A program made the translations under genes and the position numbers. From positions 1-64,000 of the forward strand of contig JALIHJ010000062.1 of NCBI GenBank assembly GCA_022984795.1: a stretch of 64,000 nucleotides of DNA, read 5' to 3'. This stretch comes from Fabrea salina. Lineage: Eukaryota > Ciliophora > Heterotrichea > Heterotrichida > Fabreidae. The first letter of the stretch is position 1. Each line of letters opens with the position of its first letter. Below, in pieces: positions 10,350 to 22,400 of the stretch. The notes beneath the pieces were generated by a model, which was not told the origin of the DNA, did no database searches, and worked only from the letters and a program-made list of their open reading frames with translations.

Positions 10350-13300
10350 ATGCTTCATCTAGTATTGATTTGCGGATTATTAATTGCTGTAGCTAATAGT
10401 GCAGCATGTGATAAGCTTTCAAAGGGATTAGGGTGCTATGATTGTGCCGGTGGCTGGAAACTATTAGACAAATTGTGTGTGAAAAACTGTCCAACACTTT
10501 ATGGTTCTGGAACATGCAGTTTTCCAGGTGGTGATTTAAACTTGTTTGACCTGGAGTTTTATCAAGTAACTGAGACTACTGCCTCTTCGGTAGGTAGTTT
10601 CAGTACTCCTGGTTCTATTCAGTTCCAAGACATGTCTAGAAGGTCCCCTATTCCTACTAGTCAAAGAGGGTTCTACTTCGACCAGTTATCGGAGCTTACT
10701 AGCTCTGCAGGTTACATTCCAGGAATAAAGCATTCAGTTATTTTCTGGGTAAGGCCTTTATTCCCAGGAAACCTCTTAACTATGAAAGACAGTGCTGAGA
10801 CACACTATAAAATCAGTTACTCCTCTGGTACTTGGAACTTTGATTTCAGGTATGCTGATGTCGAGATAGACTATAAATTGTTGAGAGATGAGGAAGTGGA
10901 TTTAAAAGGATACCAAACAAGGAGTATTCAAGCCTCTCAAAGTAGTGGAAGCTGGAAAAGGATCACTTTCACCATTGATGAAGACTATACTGAAACATAT
11001 GATTGCAGATGTGGTATTTTTGGCTGCAGCACCTGCTATAACTACTATCTCTGCAGATTCAAGAGTTTTGTAGACGGTGGTTTACAAAACAATGATCAGT
11101 TCGACAACTGCTGGGCAACAAGCGACGTAAACACAGGCTCAATGGTCTGGAACATAGGCAAGATAGACTCCGAAGACAGTTTCACGGGGTTCCTCTACAG
11201 ACTGCTTTTCAGAAACTCCAACAACGACCAAACTATGTCTGGTTGGTCACCTCCAACTTGTGACCTTAAAACTGAAGTAAATGGAGGCAGTTGTGACGTA
11301 GCTGAACCATGCACTCCTCCAGCTTGCATTCCATGTGACTACAAATGTTCTGACTGCTCAAGTTTCCCTTGGCTCTGTAGAAGTGGCTCATGTGCTAACC
11401 ACAGAGTAGAAGGGGTATGCATGGACACCAATCCTTCCACTTCAGGAATTCTTATAAACCAAGACTTTTCTGGTTTCCCGCCTTATGGAGACTTCAGCAG
11501 TGGAAGTGTGAGTAGCACTTACTTTCCATTTGATGGAGGAGAAGCTGATGACGTTTTACCCATGAAGAACAGAGGAGTGTTTTACGACTCAAGCAGGTTC
11601 CTTGAAAATGACCAAGTAAAGCTATACTATAGTTTTAGCTTGAGTGTATGGGTGAGGGCTACTTCTTCGGGAAAAATACTTACTAAGGGAAACTATCTGA
11701 TTGTGGAGGAGGGTGGAGTTACTTTAAAGTTGGAGGACATCTATGGAAACACCTATGACAAGCAAGTAAGTGTGGCTGGAGGACTTAACACTTGGTACCA
11801 CGTTGCTTATTCCTGTGAGTTTGTTTACTCTTCTGGAACTACTTTGAAGTCTTACTTAGATAACATCCACCAAAACTCACTTTCAGAAACAGAGCTGATA
11901 TTCAGAGAGCCTGGAACTGACTCCTTAGTGATAGGTACCTATGCAAGTGGGTTCATCTACATGCTTAAGATTTGGCAGGAAGCTGTTAGTGACTACTCTT
12001 CTGACTACTGCGTCGGAGGGACCAAGAGCGACTGTTTTTGGAGTTGTGAAGTGGAGGAGTATGAAGATGACTCTGGAAACTGTGTGGCTTGTGACAGCTG
12101 TCCATATGGCTGTGTGAGAGGAACTGACTGCATTCCTTGTTCTGATGACTTGTGTGACGAGTGCACTAGTTTTGCTGATGGTGCTTGCACTCTTTGCCTT
12201 CCTAATGCTTCTAGTGAGCCCAACTGCGTTTGCGACTCTGAGTTTTACAAACTAGAAAACGAATGCAAACCCTGTTACTCAGGTTGTAGTCAGTGCTCTT
12301 CTTCTGAGTATTACCAATGCTCAGCTTGTGTCTCAGGCAGTTACCTACTCTACTCCATGATGTGTGTGCCAGCTTGTCCTACTGGGTATGACAACCCATC
12401 AACTACTTGTGACCTTTCTACTGAACTAGTGGTGGACTTGCAGTTCTACGACCAAATCAAAGGAGACTTAGACGGGTTCAGCTACGGCACTAACATAGAT
12501 GATTTCTACCCTGACCTAGACACCAACGATCCCTGGCCAGCCAAAGACAGAGGTTACTACTTCCACACTACTGCCTTATGCCCAGAAACCACTCCACATT
12601 GCTCCTAAGTTCACTCTGCTGGGATGGCTCAAGCTCACTTCTGACTCAGGCACATTCATTTACAAGCGAGGCAACTCAGATAACAACATACTCTACATTA
12701 CTTTCAGCGGAGGAAGCATTTCAGTGAGCCTGACTACTGTAGACGAAGTGGTTTCTGGGTCTGGGTCAACCGACCTGAAGGACTCCTGGAAGTACTTTGC
12801 AGTGAGTTCAGACATACTGGGAACTGGAGAAACCAAGCTCACAGTCACCATAGACTCCACTACTGAGTTCACTACTCAGTCCTCTGTAGCTACTTTCTTC
12901 AGTGATGACTCTACTCATAGACTCACAATAGGAAGCGATGGTTCTTCTTTTGAAGGATTTCTGTGGAGTGTAGGAGTGTTCCAAGCACCTGACAAAACAA
13001 GCACTGACTACCCTTTCTCAGGTTCAAGCAGTGATTGCCCTATTGAACAGTTTCCAGACTCAGGAGGGTGTTCTAGTTGTGTGGGATGTTCAAAAGGCTG
13101 TGTAAGGGCAGAGCACTGTAACTTGTGCCAGGATGAACTGTGTCATAGATGCGATACCTTTGGATCAGGTTGCAGTGAATGCAAACCTAACGCTGGTGAC
13201 TCCTCTGGAACTTGCCAATGTGATACAGGCTACTTCAAGAACTTAGATGAGTGTGCTGAGTGCACCACACCCTCCAATCCACACCTGACTTAACTGCGAT

Positions 13301-16300
13301 GCTTGCACTTCTTTCGATTTCCATCATTGTACCGATTGCAGTTCTGGTTACTCACTCATTCAAGGAGTGTGTCAAGACTTCTGCCCTAAAGGCTACTCAG
13401 ATTCCTCAGGAACATGTATAACTTCAGATGACTTTGTGTTCCACCTACAGCCTCATGCCATTCAAGACACTGTCACTGACACTCAGTCCTCCATTCCAGT
13501 GCTGACAGGCAAAGACACTTCCTTCTACCCCACTCCAGACTCCACTGACCCCATTCCTGCTAAGGACAGAGGTTACTACTTCACAGGCACTTCCTACATG
13601 CAACTGCCGCCTTACAACTCAGTCACTACACCACTGCTGACTCTAGCTCCTGAGTTCACAGTAGCGATGTGGATAAACCCTTCAGCACCAGGCGGAACTC
13701 TTCTGTCCAAACAAAGTAACTCCTTCACAAACCACCTAAGGATCTACCTAGACACCCTCACTCCCAAAACTGACATCATGCTGGTGCAGGACGACTCTAC
13801 TGACCTAGGACAACACCAAGCAACTGGCAGTGTTCTGACTCAAGACTCCTGGAGCTTCATCAGTGTCCAAACTCGTGTAGAAAATAACCACTACCACGTC
13901 AAGATCTTTTCTAACTCTGCACTCCAAGACAACACTGACCTAGCCCAGGGTTGGTTCAAAGACCTAAAAGACTCCTTCGTCTTCAAAATAGGAGCCCAAA
14001 ACTCAGATGCATCAACAACCACCAACCACTTCACTGGGTTTATGTGGGAAGTTAAAGTGTTCAACTCAGAAAAGGACTCAAGCACCCTGCTGTCTAATAC
14101 TTGCTCTGGCTGTAGTGAGTGTCCTCTGTCAGGGGACTGCTTGCCCAACTGTGGAATAGACAGTTACTGGAGCGGATCTAGCTGTGTGGTCTGTGAGAGT
14201 GCTTGCAGTTCCAAGGGTTGTGTGCGCAATGACATTCAGTGTAACCTGTGTGAAGATCAACAGTGTTGGAAGTGTTCTGACTATACTGGAAGTTGCAGTG
14301 AGTGCATTACACATGCTTCGACTCTTTCAGACTGTGAGTGTGACTCAACCTTTTACTGGAATGGCTCAACTGAGACCTGTGATTCCTGCACAGCTAACTG
14401 CGACACTTGCACTTCATCTGAGTTCCACGATTGCACTGACTGCAGCTCTGGCTACTTACTGACTCAAGGAGTGTGTCACCCATTCTGTCCCACAGGCTAC
14501 TCCCCCAACTCAGGAACATGTGACTTGGATGATGACTTTGTGTTCCACCTACAGCCTCATGCTATCCTTGACACTGTCATCGACACTCAGTCATCCATTC
14601 CAGTACTCACAGGAGACGATAACAGTTTCTACCCCTCTCCTGGTGCCCATGACCCCATTCCTGCTAAGGACAGAGGTTACTACTTCGACGGGTCAGCTTA
14701 CATGCAACTCCCACCCTACAACTCAGTAGCTACACCATTACTCACTCTAGCTCCTGAGTTCACAGTAACAATGTGGATAAGACCTACTGCAGACTCTGGA
14801 ACTCTTATAACCAAACAAAGAGACTCTCCAGGAGTAGACACCAAGTTCAAAGTCTCACTCAACTCCAAACAACCCCAACTAGACCTAGACGTAACCTTAA
14901 CTCCTCACTCCTCAACTAACTCAGTAGAAGAAGGCTGGAACTTTGTGGTAGTTGGAGTGCACTTAGACTCGTCAGTGCCTGAGTTCAGAGTCTCTGCTTA
15001 CCTAAACAATACTCAAGTGATTTCTAGCAGCTTAGGAAGTGAATGGCTAGTGGATTCAGAGAACTCTTACTTGTTTTCAATAGGAGCTGAACATTCGGAC
15101 CAAACCACTTTCGGCAACTTCTACACTGGGTTTATCTGGGAAGTGAGGATCTATAACTCAAACAAGGATATTTCTACTCTACTGGAGTCTTCTAGTTGTG
15201 ACTCAGAATGCAGTTTCTGCCCAGTAGACACAAGCTCTGAATGTTTGCCCAACTGCGGAATTAACGAGTTTTGGGATGGAACTAGTTGCTCTTCTTGTCA
15301 TTCTGACTGCACAACTAAAGGCTGTGTTAGAGCAGATCAAGACTGCAATCTATGTAGTGACGAACAGTGCTTAGAATGTCCTGACTATGTTTCTTGCTCA
15401 GTTTGCCAGACTGGGGGAACCTGCTCAACGTGCACTACCAACTGTGGCACTTGCCCTGCTGGTCCTGACTTTAATCAATGCAGTGTCTGTTCAGGCTCAT
15501 ATGTGCTAGCCAATGGAGTTTGTCACCCATTTTGCCCCACAGGCTACTCAGATTCCTCAGGAACATGTACAACTTCAGATGACTTTGTGTTCCACTTACA
15601 GCCTCATGCTATCCTTAACACTGTCACCGACACTCAGTCATCCATTCCAGTGCTCACAGGAGACGACAACAGTTTCTACCCCACTCCAGACTCCACTGAC
15701 CCCATTCCTGCTAAGGACAGAGGTTACTACTTCACAGGCACTTCCTACATGCAACTGCCGCCTTACAACTCAGTCACTACACCACTGCTGACTCTAGCTC
15801 CTGAGTTCACGGTGGCGATGTGGACTAGGCCTATTGGGCAATCAGGCACTCTCATCTCCAAGCAAGAAGACTCTTCTACCGTGCCCACTAAACTCGAAGT
15901 CGGGCTATCTTCCATGAAGACTTACGTAGACCTAGACATAACTGGGTATACTACTCAGACAGATACCCAAGCACTCAGCCAAGGATGGAACTTCTTAGCT
16001 GTGAAGAACTATTTAGACTCTGCAGTTCCTGAATTCAAGCTCTCCGTGTTCTTGAACAACACTGAAACACTCCAGCACAGCTTAGGAAGTAACTGGCTAG
16101 AAGACCTACAGTCAGGCTTCTTGTTTACAATAGGAGCCAAGCACTCTGACCAAGCCACTCTAACCGACTTCTATACCGGATTTATCTGGGAAATAAGGAC
16201 TTACAACTCAGACAAGGACATTTCTACTCTACTGGAGTCTTCTAACTGTGACTTCTGCGATTTCTGTCCTATAAACAACCAAGATCAATGTTTGCCTAAC

Positions 16301-18469
16301 TGTGTAATTGACGAGTTTTGGGATGGAATAAACTGCCGAGACTGTGATGCTTCTTGTTCAAGCGGCTGTCTAAGAGAGGGCAACTGCAACCTATGCGGAG
16401 ACGAACTTTGTGAAGATTGTTATGGCTTTGGAGAACTTGAGTGCAACAACTGCGTAACCAATGCAGAGGGTTCGCCTTGTACTTGTAAAGAAGGCTTTGG
16501 ACTAGAAAGCTTCCTCAAAATCTGCATTCCTTGTACTGAGGACCTAAACAGGCAGGCAGTTAGTGGTATTTGCGTGTGTGCCGAAGGACACTACAACAAA
16601 GACCCTTTAGCTCTAGACTGTGAAGCTTGCCACTCCTCTTGTAAAACCTGCAGTGGACCTTCTAGTGAGCAATGCACCTCTTGTGAAGATTCTTTTTTGC
16701 AAAATGGAGTTTGTGGCCCATGTCCTGAAGCCACCTTTTTAGTAGGGAGTTTTTGCGTTGACTGTCCAGAACTGTGTAGTGCTTGTCAAGAAAGCTCAAT
16801 TTGTTCAGAGTGCATGGAAAACGCCTCCCTAGGAAACGATAATTTGTGTCACTGCGAAGAAGGGTTCTCTCAAAGCGGAGGAGTTTGTGTGTACAACGAA
16901 CTTTACGCTTCTTTAGAAGTAAAAGACTACAGAAACATCCATATTTACTTTTCAAGACCACTCAAAAACGACCTTAAAGAAAGCGATATTTCTGTTGAGT
17001 TCAAAAACGAGATTAAGTTCGGTTACTCAATGGACAAGTTTAGCAGTGCAAACTACAGAGTAAGCTTAAGGTTCAAGCAAAGTCAAGTTAAAGAACGTGA
17101 GGAGTTCTATGTAGGCTTCAAAAACGCCTCGAGTATTTGCAGCTCCGATGAAACTTGTTTGAGTTACAGTTCTAAGAAGCTCAAAGGCTTTTCGCCCGAA
17201 TACAGTCAAGAAGAAGAAAAAGACTCAGAAGAACTGCGTGCACTAGAAGCATTCACTTATGGGTCAATGATTGCTTTGGTTTCATTAGGTCTACTAAGTG
17301 CTTATGGGTCAGCCATGTGGTTCTTTTTCAGCACTATTCAGATTCTAGCACTTCTGCCTATTTCTAACAACAGACTGACTCCCAAAATAAGCGAATTCTT
17401 AAAAGGACTCAGGTACTTTGACTACTTGTTCAACTTATTCGAACTTATTTTTGACGCAGAAAACAGCCCTAACCCTCACTACCACGCTGAAAAGTACGGC
17501 TTTGAGTCAAACTACTTCTTGCTTATAGCTGGTGAAACACTAACTACTTTGCTGTTGTTCATAGTTTTGCTGCCTTTTGTTTGGATGTTCTCGAAATGCA
17601 AGTACAAGTCCATAAAGAAAACATTCAAGAAGCGCTTAAGTGACTATAAGTACGGACTACTAATTAGATTCTGGGTACAAGCTTACCTAGAGCTTGCTGT
17701 TGGAGGAGTCAACCAAGTCTTAGAGACTCCAGAAACAACCTTTGGAGCTATATTTAACTTTGCAGTTGCATGCTTCTTTAACGTGCTTTTGGTGGTGTCA
17801 CCTATTTTGGTGCTAAAGTTCATCAAAAAGCACTTAGAAACTATCAAAGAAGCTCCAGAAGACTCTGAGATAACCAAGAAGTGGGGTTCTTTGTTTTACG
17901 AGTTTAAACCTGACTCAAGCATTTACGCTTTGGGTTTCTATGCTTTCTTCTTCGTGAGAAGGGCTTTATACACTCTGAACCTTTACTTGATGAGTGACTA
18001 CCCACTTCTCCAGTGCATTGCTAACATAGTGCTGATGCTTGGCTTCTCAGTGTACATGGTAGTTGCCAAGCCTTTCAAAGACTCTGTTTTGCAGTTCTCG
18101 AACACTGTGACTGAGTTTGGGATCTTTTTAATATTCTCTATTGTTACTTACTACGTGCTTTGGGAAGACTCTGACTACGAAAGACTGATGGAAGACTTAG
18201 TGATCTACGGAGTTATAGCCATCATGATAGTCCAACTCCTTGGAGCCATACTGTTCTTCTTGAAGTCTTTGAAAAGCATTAGCGAAGAAAAACCCTTAAA
18301 ATCAGGTGACCCAAAGGAATCACTAGACCCTAAAACCGTTCAAAAAGACGAAAGTTTCCAGGATATGTTTTTTGACCAGCCAGTTATTGCTAAAAGGCCG
18401 AACTTACTTACCACTAACCAAGCTCAAGAAAACCCTGGCACTTTTAAGTCCTTGTTTTTCTTGGAGTAA
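10350..18469 (+). CDS. Giant LamG-like/cysteine-rich multi-pass membrane receptor (two apparent +1 frame shifts)
   Basis: About 2705 residues if two one-base shifts (near 12576 and 13291) are allowed for. A signal peptide (MLHLVLICGLLIAVANS) is followed by six LamG/concanavalin-like modules, each with an R-G-x-x-F/Y strand and a closing G-F-I/L-W/Y motif. These alternate with furin/EGF-like Cys-rich stretches. The last three LamG modules are recent tandem duplicates. A C-terminal membrane region of about 400 residues (17240-18290) has W...L-P-L/I-S-N-N-x-L-T-P, Y-G-F-x-S, W-G-S-L-F-Y-E and Y-P-L-L-Q motifs shared with the four related genes. The cytoplasmic tail ends near SLFFLE. The membrane region recalls fungal TRP/Flc-type proteins by eye only. 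I infer a cell-surface receptor or adhesin. The shifts may be assembly errors, since no small intron fits either site. Confidence 0.8.
13431..16250 (+). repeat. Three tandem LamG-plus-Cys-rich modules, period about 1.05-1.1 kb
   Basis: Near-identical module starts coding DFVFHLQPHA occur at about 13431, 14536 and 15583, giving periods of about 1105 and 1047 bp. Long blocks are shared word for word, for example those coding DPIPAKDRGYYF and the L-T-L-A-P-E-F-T-V segment. The middle parts differ more, as if blocks had been exchanged. The intervening Cys-rich parts end in CxPNC...GCxR segments in each repeat. A fourth member of this subgroup lies on the other strand inside the gene at 29264-35074. 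Confidence 0.85.
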
Positions 18470-18473
18470 TTAA

Positions 18474-19388
18474 ATGGATAACATCAGTCAAAACTCACTT
18501 GGAGAGGTCTTAAAGTTCTTAGAACCCAAAGAAATCGTCCAGATCGAGCTAGTCAACAAAGCAGTTAAGCAAAAACTCACTAGCATTGGCCCGTTTCTGT
18601 GCATGAATTGTCTTTGGTCTGGCATTTTATCAGTGATCTCAGATAGAAAAGACCTTACTTACTCAAAGTTCAAAAGCATCTCTAAAGAAGTATACCAAAC
18701 CAAAAAAGAACTAAACTTCTTACCCTATCAAACTGATGGGGAGCAGTTTGGGAGTTACTGGGGACTTCAATCCTTGGCGATTAAAGGAGGTGTTTATTGC
18801 ACCAAAAGAGGACGTAAAGAGAATGTTTTAGTTAAAATGATCCTTACAAAAAACTACTTAGTTAACCCTTTAACTGACCGCATTGAAGCAAATAATCAAG
18901 ACTTAGAACTTCAGTCCTTCACTGACTACTTTGCTGTGAGTTCAGTTCAAGTACTTGCTCCTAATTCAGGCTACACTTGCCCTCTGACCCAAGTTATGTT
19001 TTTCATCTCTTCAGAAGAAGTCAGCAACTTAGAAGTAGTTGAAAGATTCAAAGGGGCCAACTCAATTCAGAGAGTCCAAGAAATTGCTTCTGAGTTAGGA
19101 GTCCCTGCTCACTCCAGGAGGAATTCTGTGTGCTTTGGAGCTAGTAACCTTGAGCCTAAGCCTATGTGTTACATTCTGACTAAAAAAGACCCTAGCTATA
19201 ATGAACAAATTTCTGATAGTGTCTGTAGTGAGTTCTTAGAAGAAAAAGTATATTTGAGCCAGACGTTTGTTGGCAAACACGTTTATATGTTGATGATCAA
19301 AGGTTTTGAGGGTGAAAGCTACTTTGAAAACAACATTGACATTGGGCAGGTAATCTTTATCGGGTGTCATATTAACTTGGACTTCTAA
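18474..19388 (+). CDS. F-box-like small protein
   Basis: 304 residues, starting 4 bp after the stop of the giant receptor. The first 35 residues resemble an F-box: L-G-E-V-L-K-F-L-E-P-K-E-I-V-Q-I-E-L-V-N-K-A-V, with the leucine, valine and asparagine spacing expected for a Skp1-binding helix set. The remainder is a mixed alpha/beta region with no repeats, no signal peptide and no membrane segment, and I do not recognise it. If the F-box call is right, it would be an SCF ubiquitin-ligase adaptor with an unknown substrate domain. Other N-terminal helical folds would also fit. Confidence 0.45.
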   Translation: MDNISQNSLGEVLKFLEPKEIVQIELVNKAVKQKLTSIGPFLCMNCLWSGILSVISDRKDLTYSKFKSISKEVYQTKKELNFLPYQTDGEQFGSYWGLQSLAIKGGVYCTKRGRKENVLVKMILTKNYLVNPLTDRIEANNQDLELQSFTDYFAVSSVQVLAPNSGYTCPLTQVMFFISSEEVSNLEVVERFKGANSIQRVQEIASELGVPAHSRRNSVCFGASNLEPKPMCYILTKKDPSYNEQISDSVCSEFLEEKVYLSQTFVGKHVYMLMIKGFEGESYFENNIDIGQVIFIGCHINLDF

Positions 19389-19403
19389 AAACTGTAATTA
19401 ACT

Positions 19404-22400
19404 ATGGAGTTGTGGCTGCTATTAGTGCTTTCGGTTAAAGGCTTTTCTAGGCCCCCAAACTGCCAAACTTCTGAAAGCGTTAATGAATGCACTACTTGCG
19501 ACCCTGGCTACTACATATATAATCACATGTGCTTTAAAGAGTGCCCTACTAGTTGTACACTTAGTGGGTCAAGTTGCATTTGTCCTGAAAAAGCCAAAAT
19601 GATATTTATTGAGTTTGCTAACCACACAGACCCTTGGCAGAACCAAATAGAAGACTTCAAAACACCTAACCTTAAAGATTTTGGTGATCAAAGCAGAGAA
19701 AGTCCACTTCCTGTTCACGGAAGAGGATTCTATTTTGACACTACTTCTCAGTTAGTTTCTAACGAGAGTTATGTGCTGTCGCCCCAAAATCGCTTAATAT
19801 TCTGGGTGAGGCCTTTAAGTCCAGGACACTTTTTTACGATTGAAAATCCTGATATTTACCAAGTTATTTACAACTCAACCCACTGGGTAGTGAAATCTTC
19901 ATACTTAAATACAGAAGATGGAAGTAGAGAGCTTATTGAGCTAAGTGCTCCTAGTGACTCTGAAAATTGGGTTGAAATTGAGATTACTTTTCAAATGAAC
20001 ACTGATATATATGATAAGTGCTCTTTCGTGTTCTACAGCAATGATACACCTCGAAGTCAATTGAATCCAGATAAATGCCTTTATAGACATGATGCCAGTG
20101 TTAATGGTTCCTATCTGGGGAAGTATGACGATATTGATAGCTTCAAGGGATTCCTTTACAAGTTGATGTTCTTCAACGTTAGAGACCCAGGCCCTGATGA
20201 TCCTGGAACCCTACCAGACTGCGAATTCAACTACTATGTGGATAACGATGGTTCTTGCAAGCAGTGTTTGGGCTGCCACACAGACTGGCCCTTTTGCTAC
20301 AGACAAGACAACTGCATTCTCTGCAACACCAATTCCCCAGTTTCCTGTGACTCTTGCTCAGAGGCTGCTTCTGAGTGTTTCAAGTGCGATGCCAGGTGCT
20401 CTGACTGCAGTGCTTTTCCCTGGAAATGCAACACCTGCCTTTCTCCCAATCTGCTTGTAGGGGAGGTCTGTATGCCAGCTTGTCCTTACGGACTGGAGTG
20501 TCCCTCAGTTGTTGGGAGTTTGGTGCTGAGTCAGGACTTCAGTGGGTTTCCTCCCTTCAGTCACTTCCGCAGTGGAGTAGATGCTTCAACTCACCACCCC
20601 TTCAAGAGTCCCCAGAGCGACGACGTAGTGCCTGCAAAGAACAGAGGAGTGTTTTTCGACAACCAAAAGTTTTTGGAGTCAGTGGAAGAAGTGAACCTGC
20701 ACCACGACTTCACAGTGAGTGTGTGGGTAAGACCAGTGTCGAGTGGAACAATCCTGGAAAAGGGAGAACACTTCAAGGTCACTTCTTCCAGTGTACTCGT
20801 CAAATTAGAATCCCATTTGGGGAGCACTCAAGCAGCTGAAATATCATTCCAAGAATCTATTAGAACTTGGCAACACTTAACAATATCCTGTGAAATAGGT
20901 GCAGAATTAAAGCTATCAATTCTAGGCCGAGAGGTGAAAACTAAATCAATTCCAAATTCAATATTCAGAGCCCCAACAAACAGTTACTTTGTCATAGGAG
21001 GAGACTCAAGTGGTTTCATATACACTTTTAAGTTATGGCAATTAAGTAACGCAGACACCACATCAGACTACTGCATAGGAAAACTCCCTGAAGAGTGCTT
21101 CTGGAACTGCGAGGTACAGGAGTACAGAGACTCAGCTGGAAACTGTGTTAGTTGCAACAACTGCCCTCAAGGGTGTGCTAACGGGATTAACTGCAACCTT
21201 TGCGGAGACTCGCTGTGTAAAGAATGCACTGACTACCAACAAAACCAGTGTAATGAATGCACTTCCAACGCAGAAGGAACTCCTTGTAAGTGCAAACAAG
21301 GGTATGCAAAAGACAAGTTAGAAACTTCCTGTATAAGCTGTGGTTCAGGAAACTCTGAAGTCTACCAAGAAAGCTGTGTTTGCCAAGAAGGGTTTTACAA
21401 CTCAGATCCTTCTTCAATAAATTGTGTTCAATGCGATGCAGACTGCTCCCAGTGCTCCCCGCCTCAAATAGACTGTGTAGTGTGCACAGCAACTAACTCT
21501 TACTTAAACCAACAAGGCAATTGCGTATGTCCTTTAAATGCTTTTCTACAAGACAAAGAGTGTATATGCCAGGAAGGAACCTTTTTAAGCACTTTGTTTG
21601 GCAACCCAAATTGCCAAGAGTGTGACTCCTCTTGCAAAACCTGTTTAGGACCCACACCAAACAACTGCACTAGCTGTGATAACCAGTTTTTATACCAAGA
21701 CGGACACTGCGGGCCTTGTACTAGTGGAACTTATTTAGAGGATACTCAATGCAAGCCTTGCAATCAGTTGTGTGAAACTTGCACTCAATTAAGTTGTTTA
21801 AGCTGTGTTGAAAATGCTTATTTGAACACAACAGAGTGTTTGTGTGAGTCTGGTTACTACCAAAAAGACTCTGCGTGTGCTTCTAAATACTTTGATTTAA
21901 ATTTAGAAGTAAGCAAGAAAAACCAGATTAGTTTAAAGTTTTCAGAACTCCTCAAAGAAGACCTTACTAAAAGTAAACTGGAGGTGCTTTCTGAGTCAAC
22001 AACTTACTCATTTAGCTTAGAAAAATCAGCCAAGGACTTGTACTACCTCCAAATTAAAGATCCGGTTGAAGAAAAAGTAACTGCTTTTATTTCATTCAAA
22101 ACAGAAATACTCAGCGAAGAAGGCTTGGCTTTAAGGAAAGAAGTACTGAGTGTAGAACTGCACCAGTATGACCCCCAGCGTGCTTTAGTTGAAAAAGGAA
22201 AAAGCATGTCCCAAATGCTTGGCGCTGGCATTTTACTAGGTTCTGGTTTTTCTGGTTTAGTTATCCAGAACCCTTCTTGTTTCTGGGTGAGTTTTAACAC
22301 TCTGCAGATACTATACTACATTCCGCTGAGTAACAACCCACTTACACCTACACTCTACGGGTTCTTTAGAGGATTCAACCTTGTGAGTTTTGTTCCGAAT

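Noticed and set aside
12560-13300. Small introns as the cause of the two frame shifts in the first LamG receptor
   Set aside because: No 15- or 16-nt GT...AG segment with the A10 pattern lies at either break, and the homologous protein continues without missing residues if one T is skipped.
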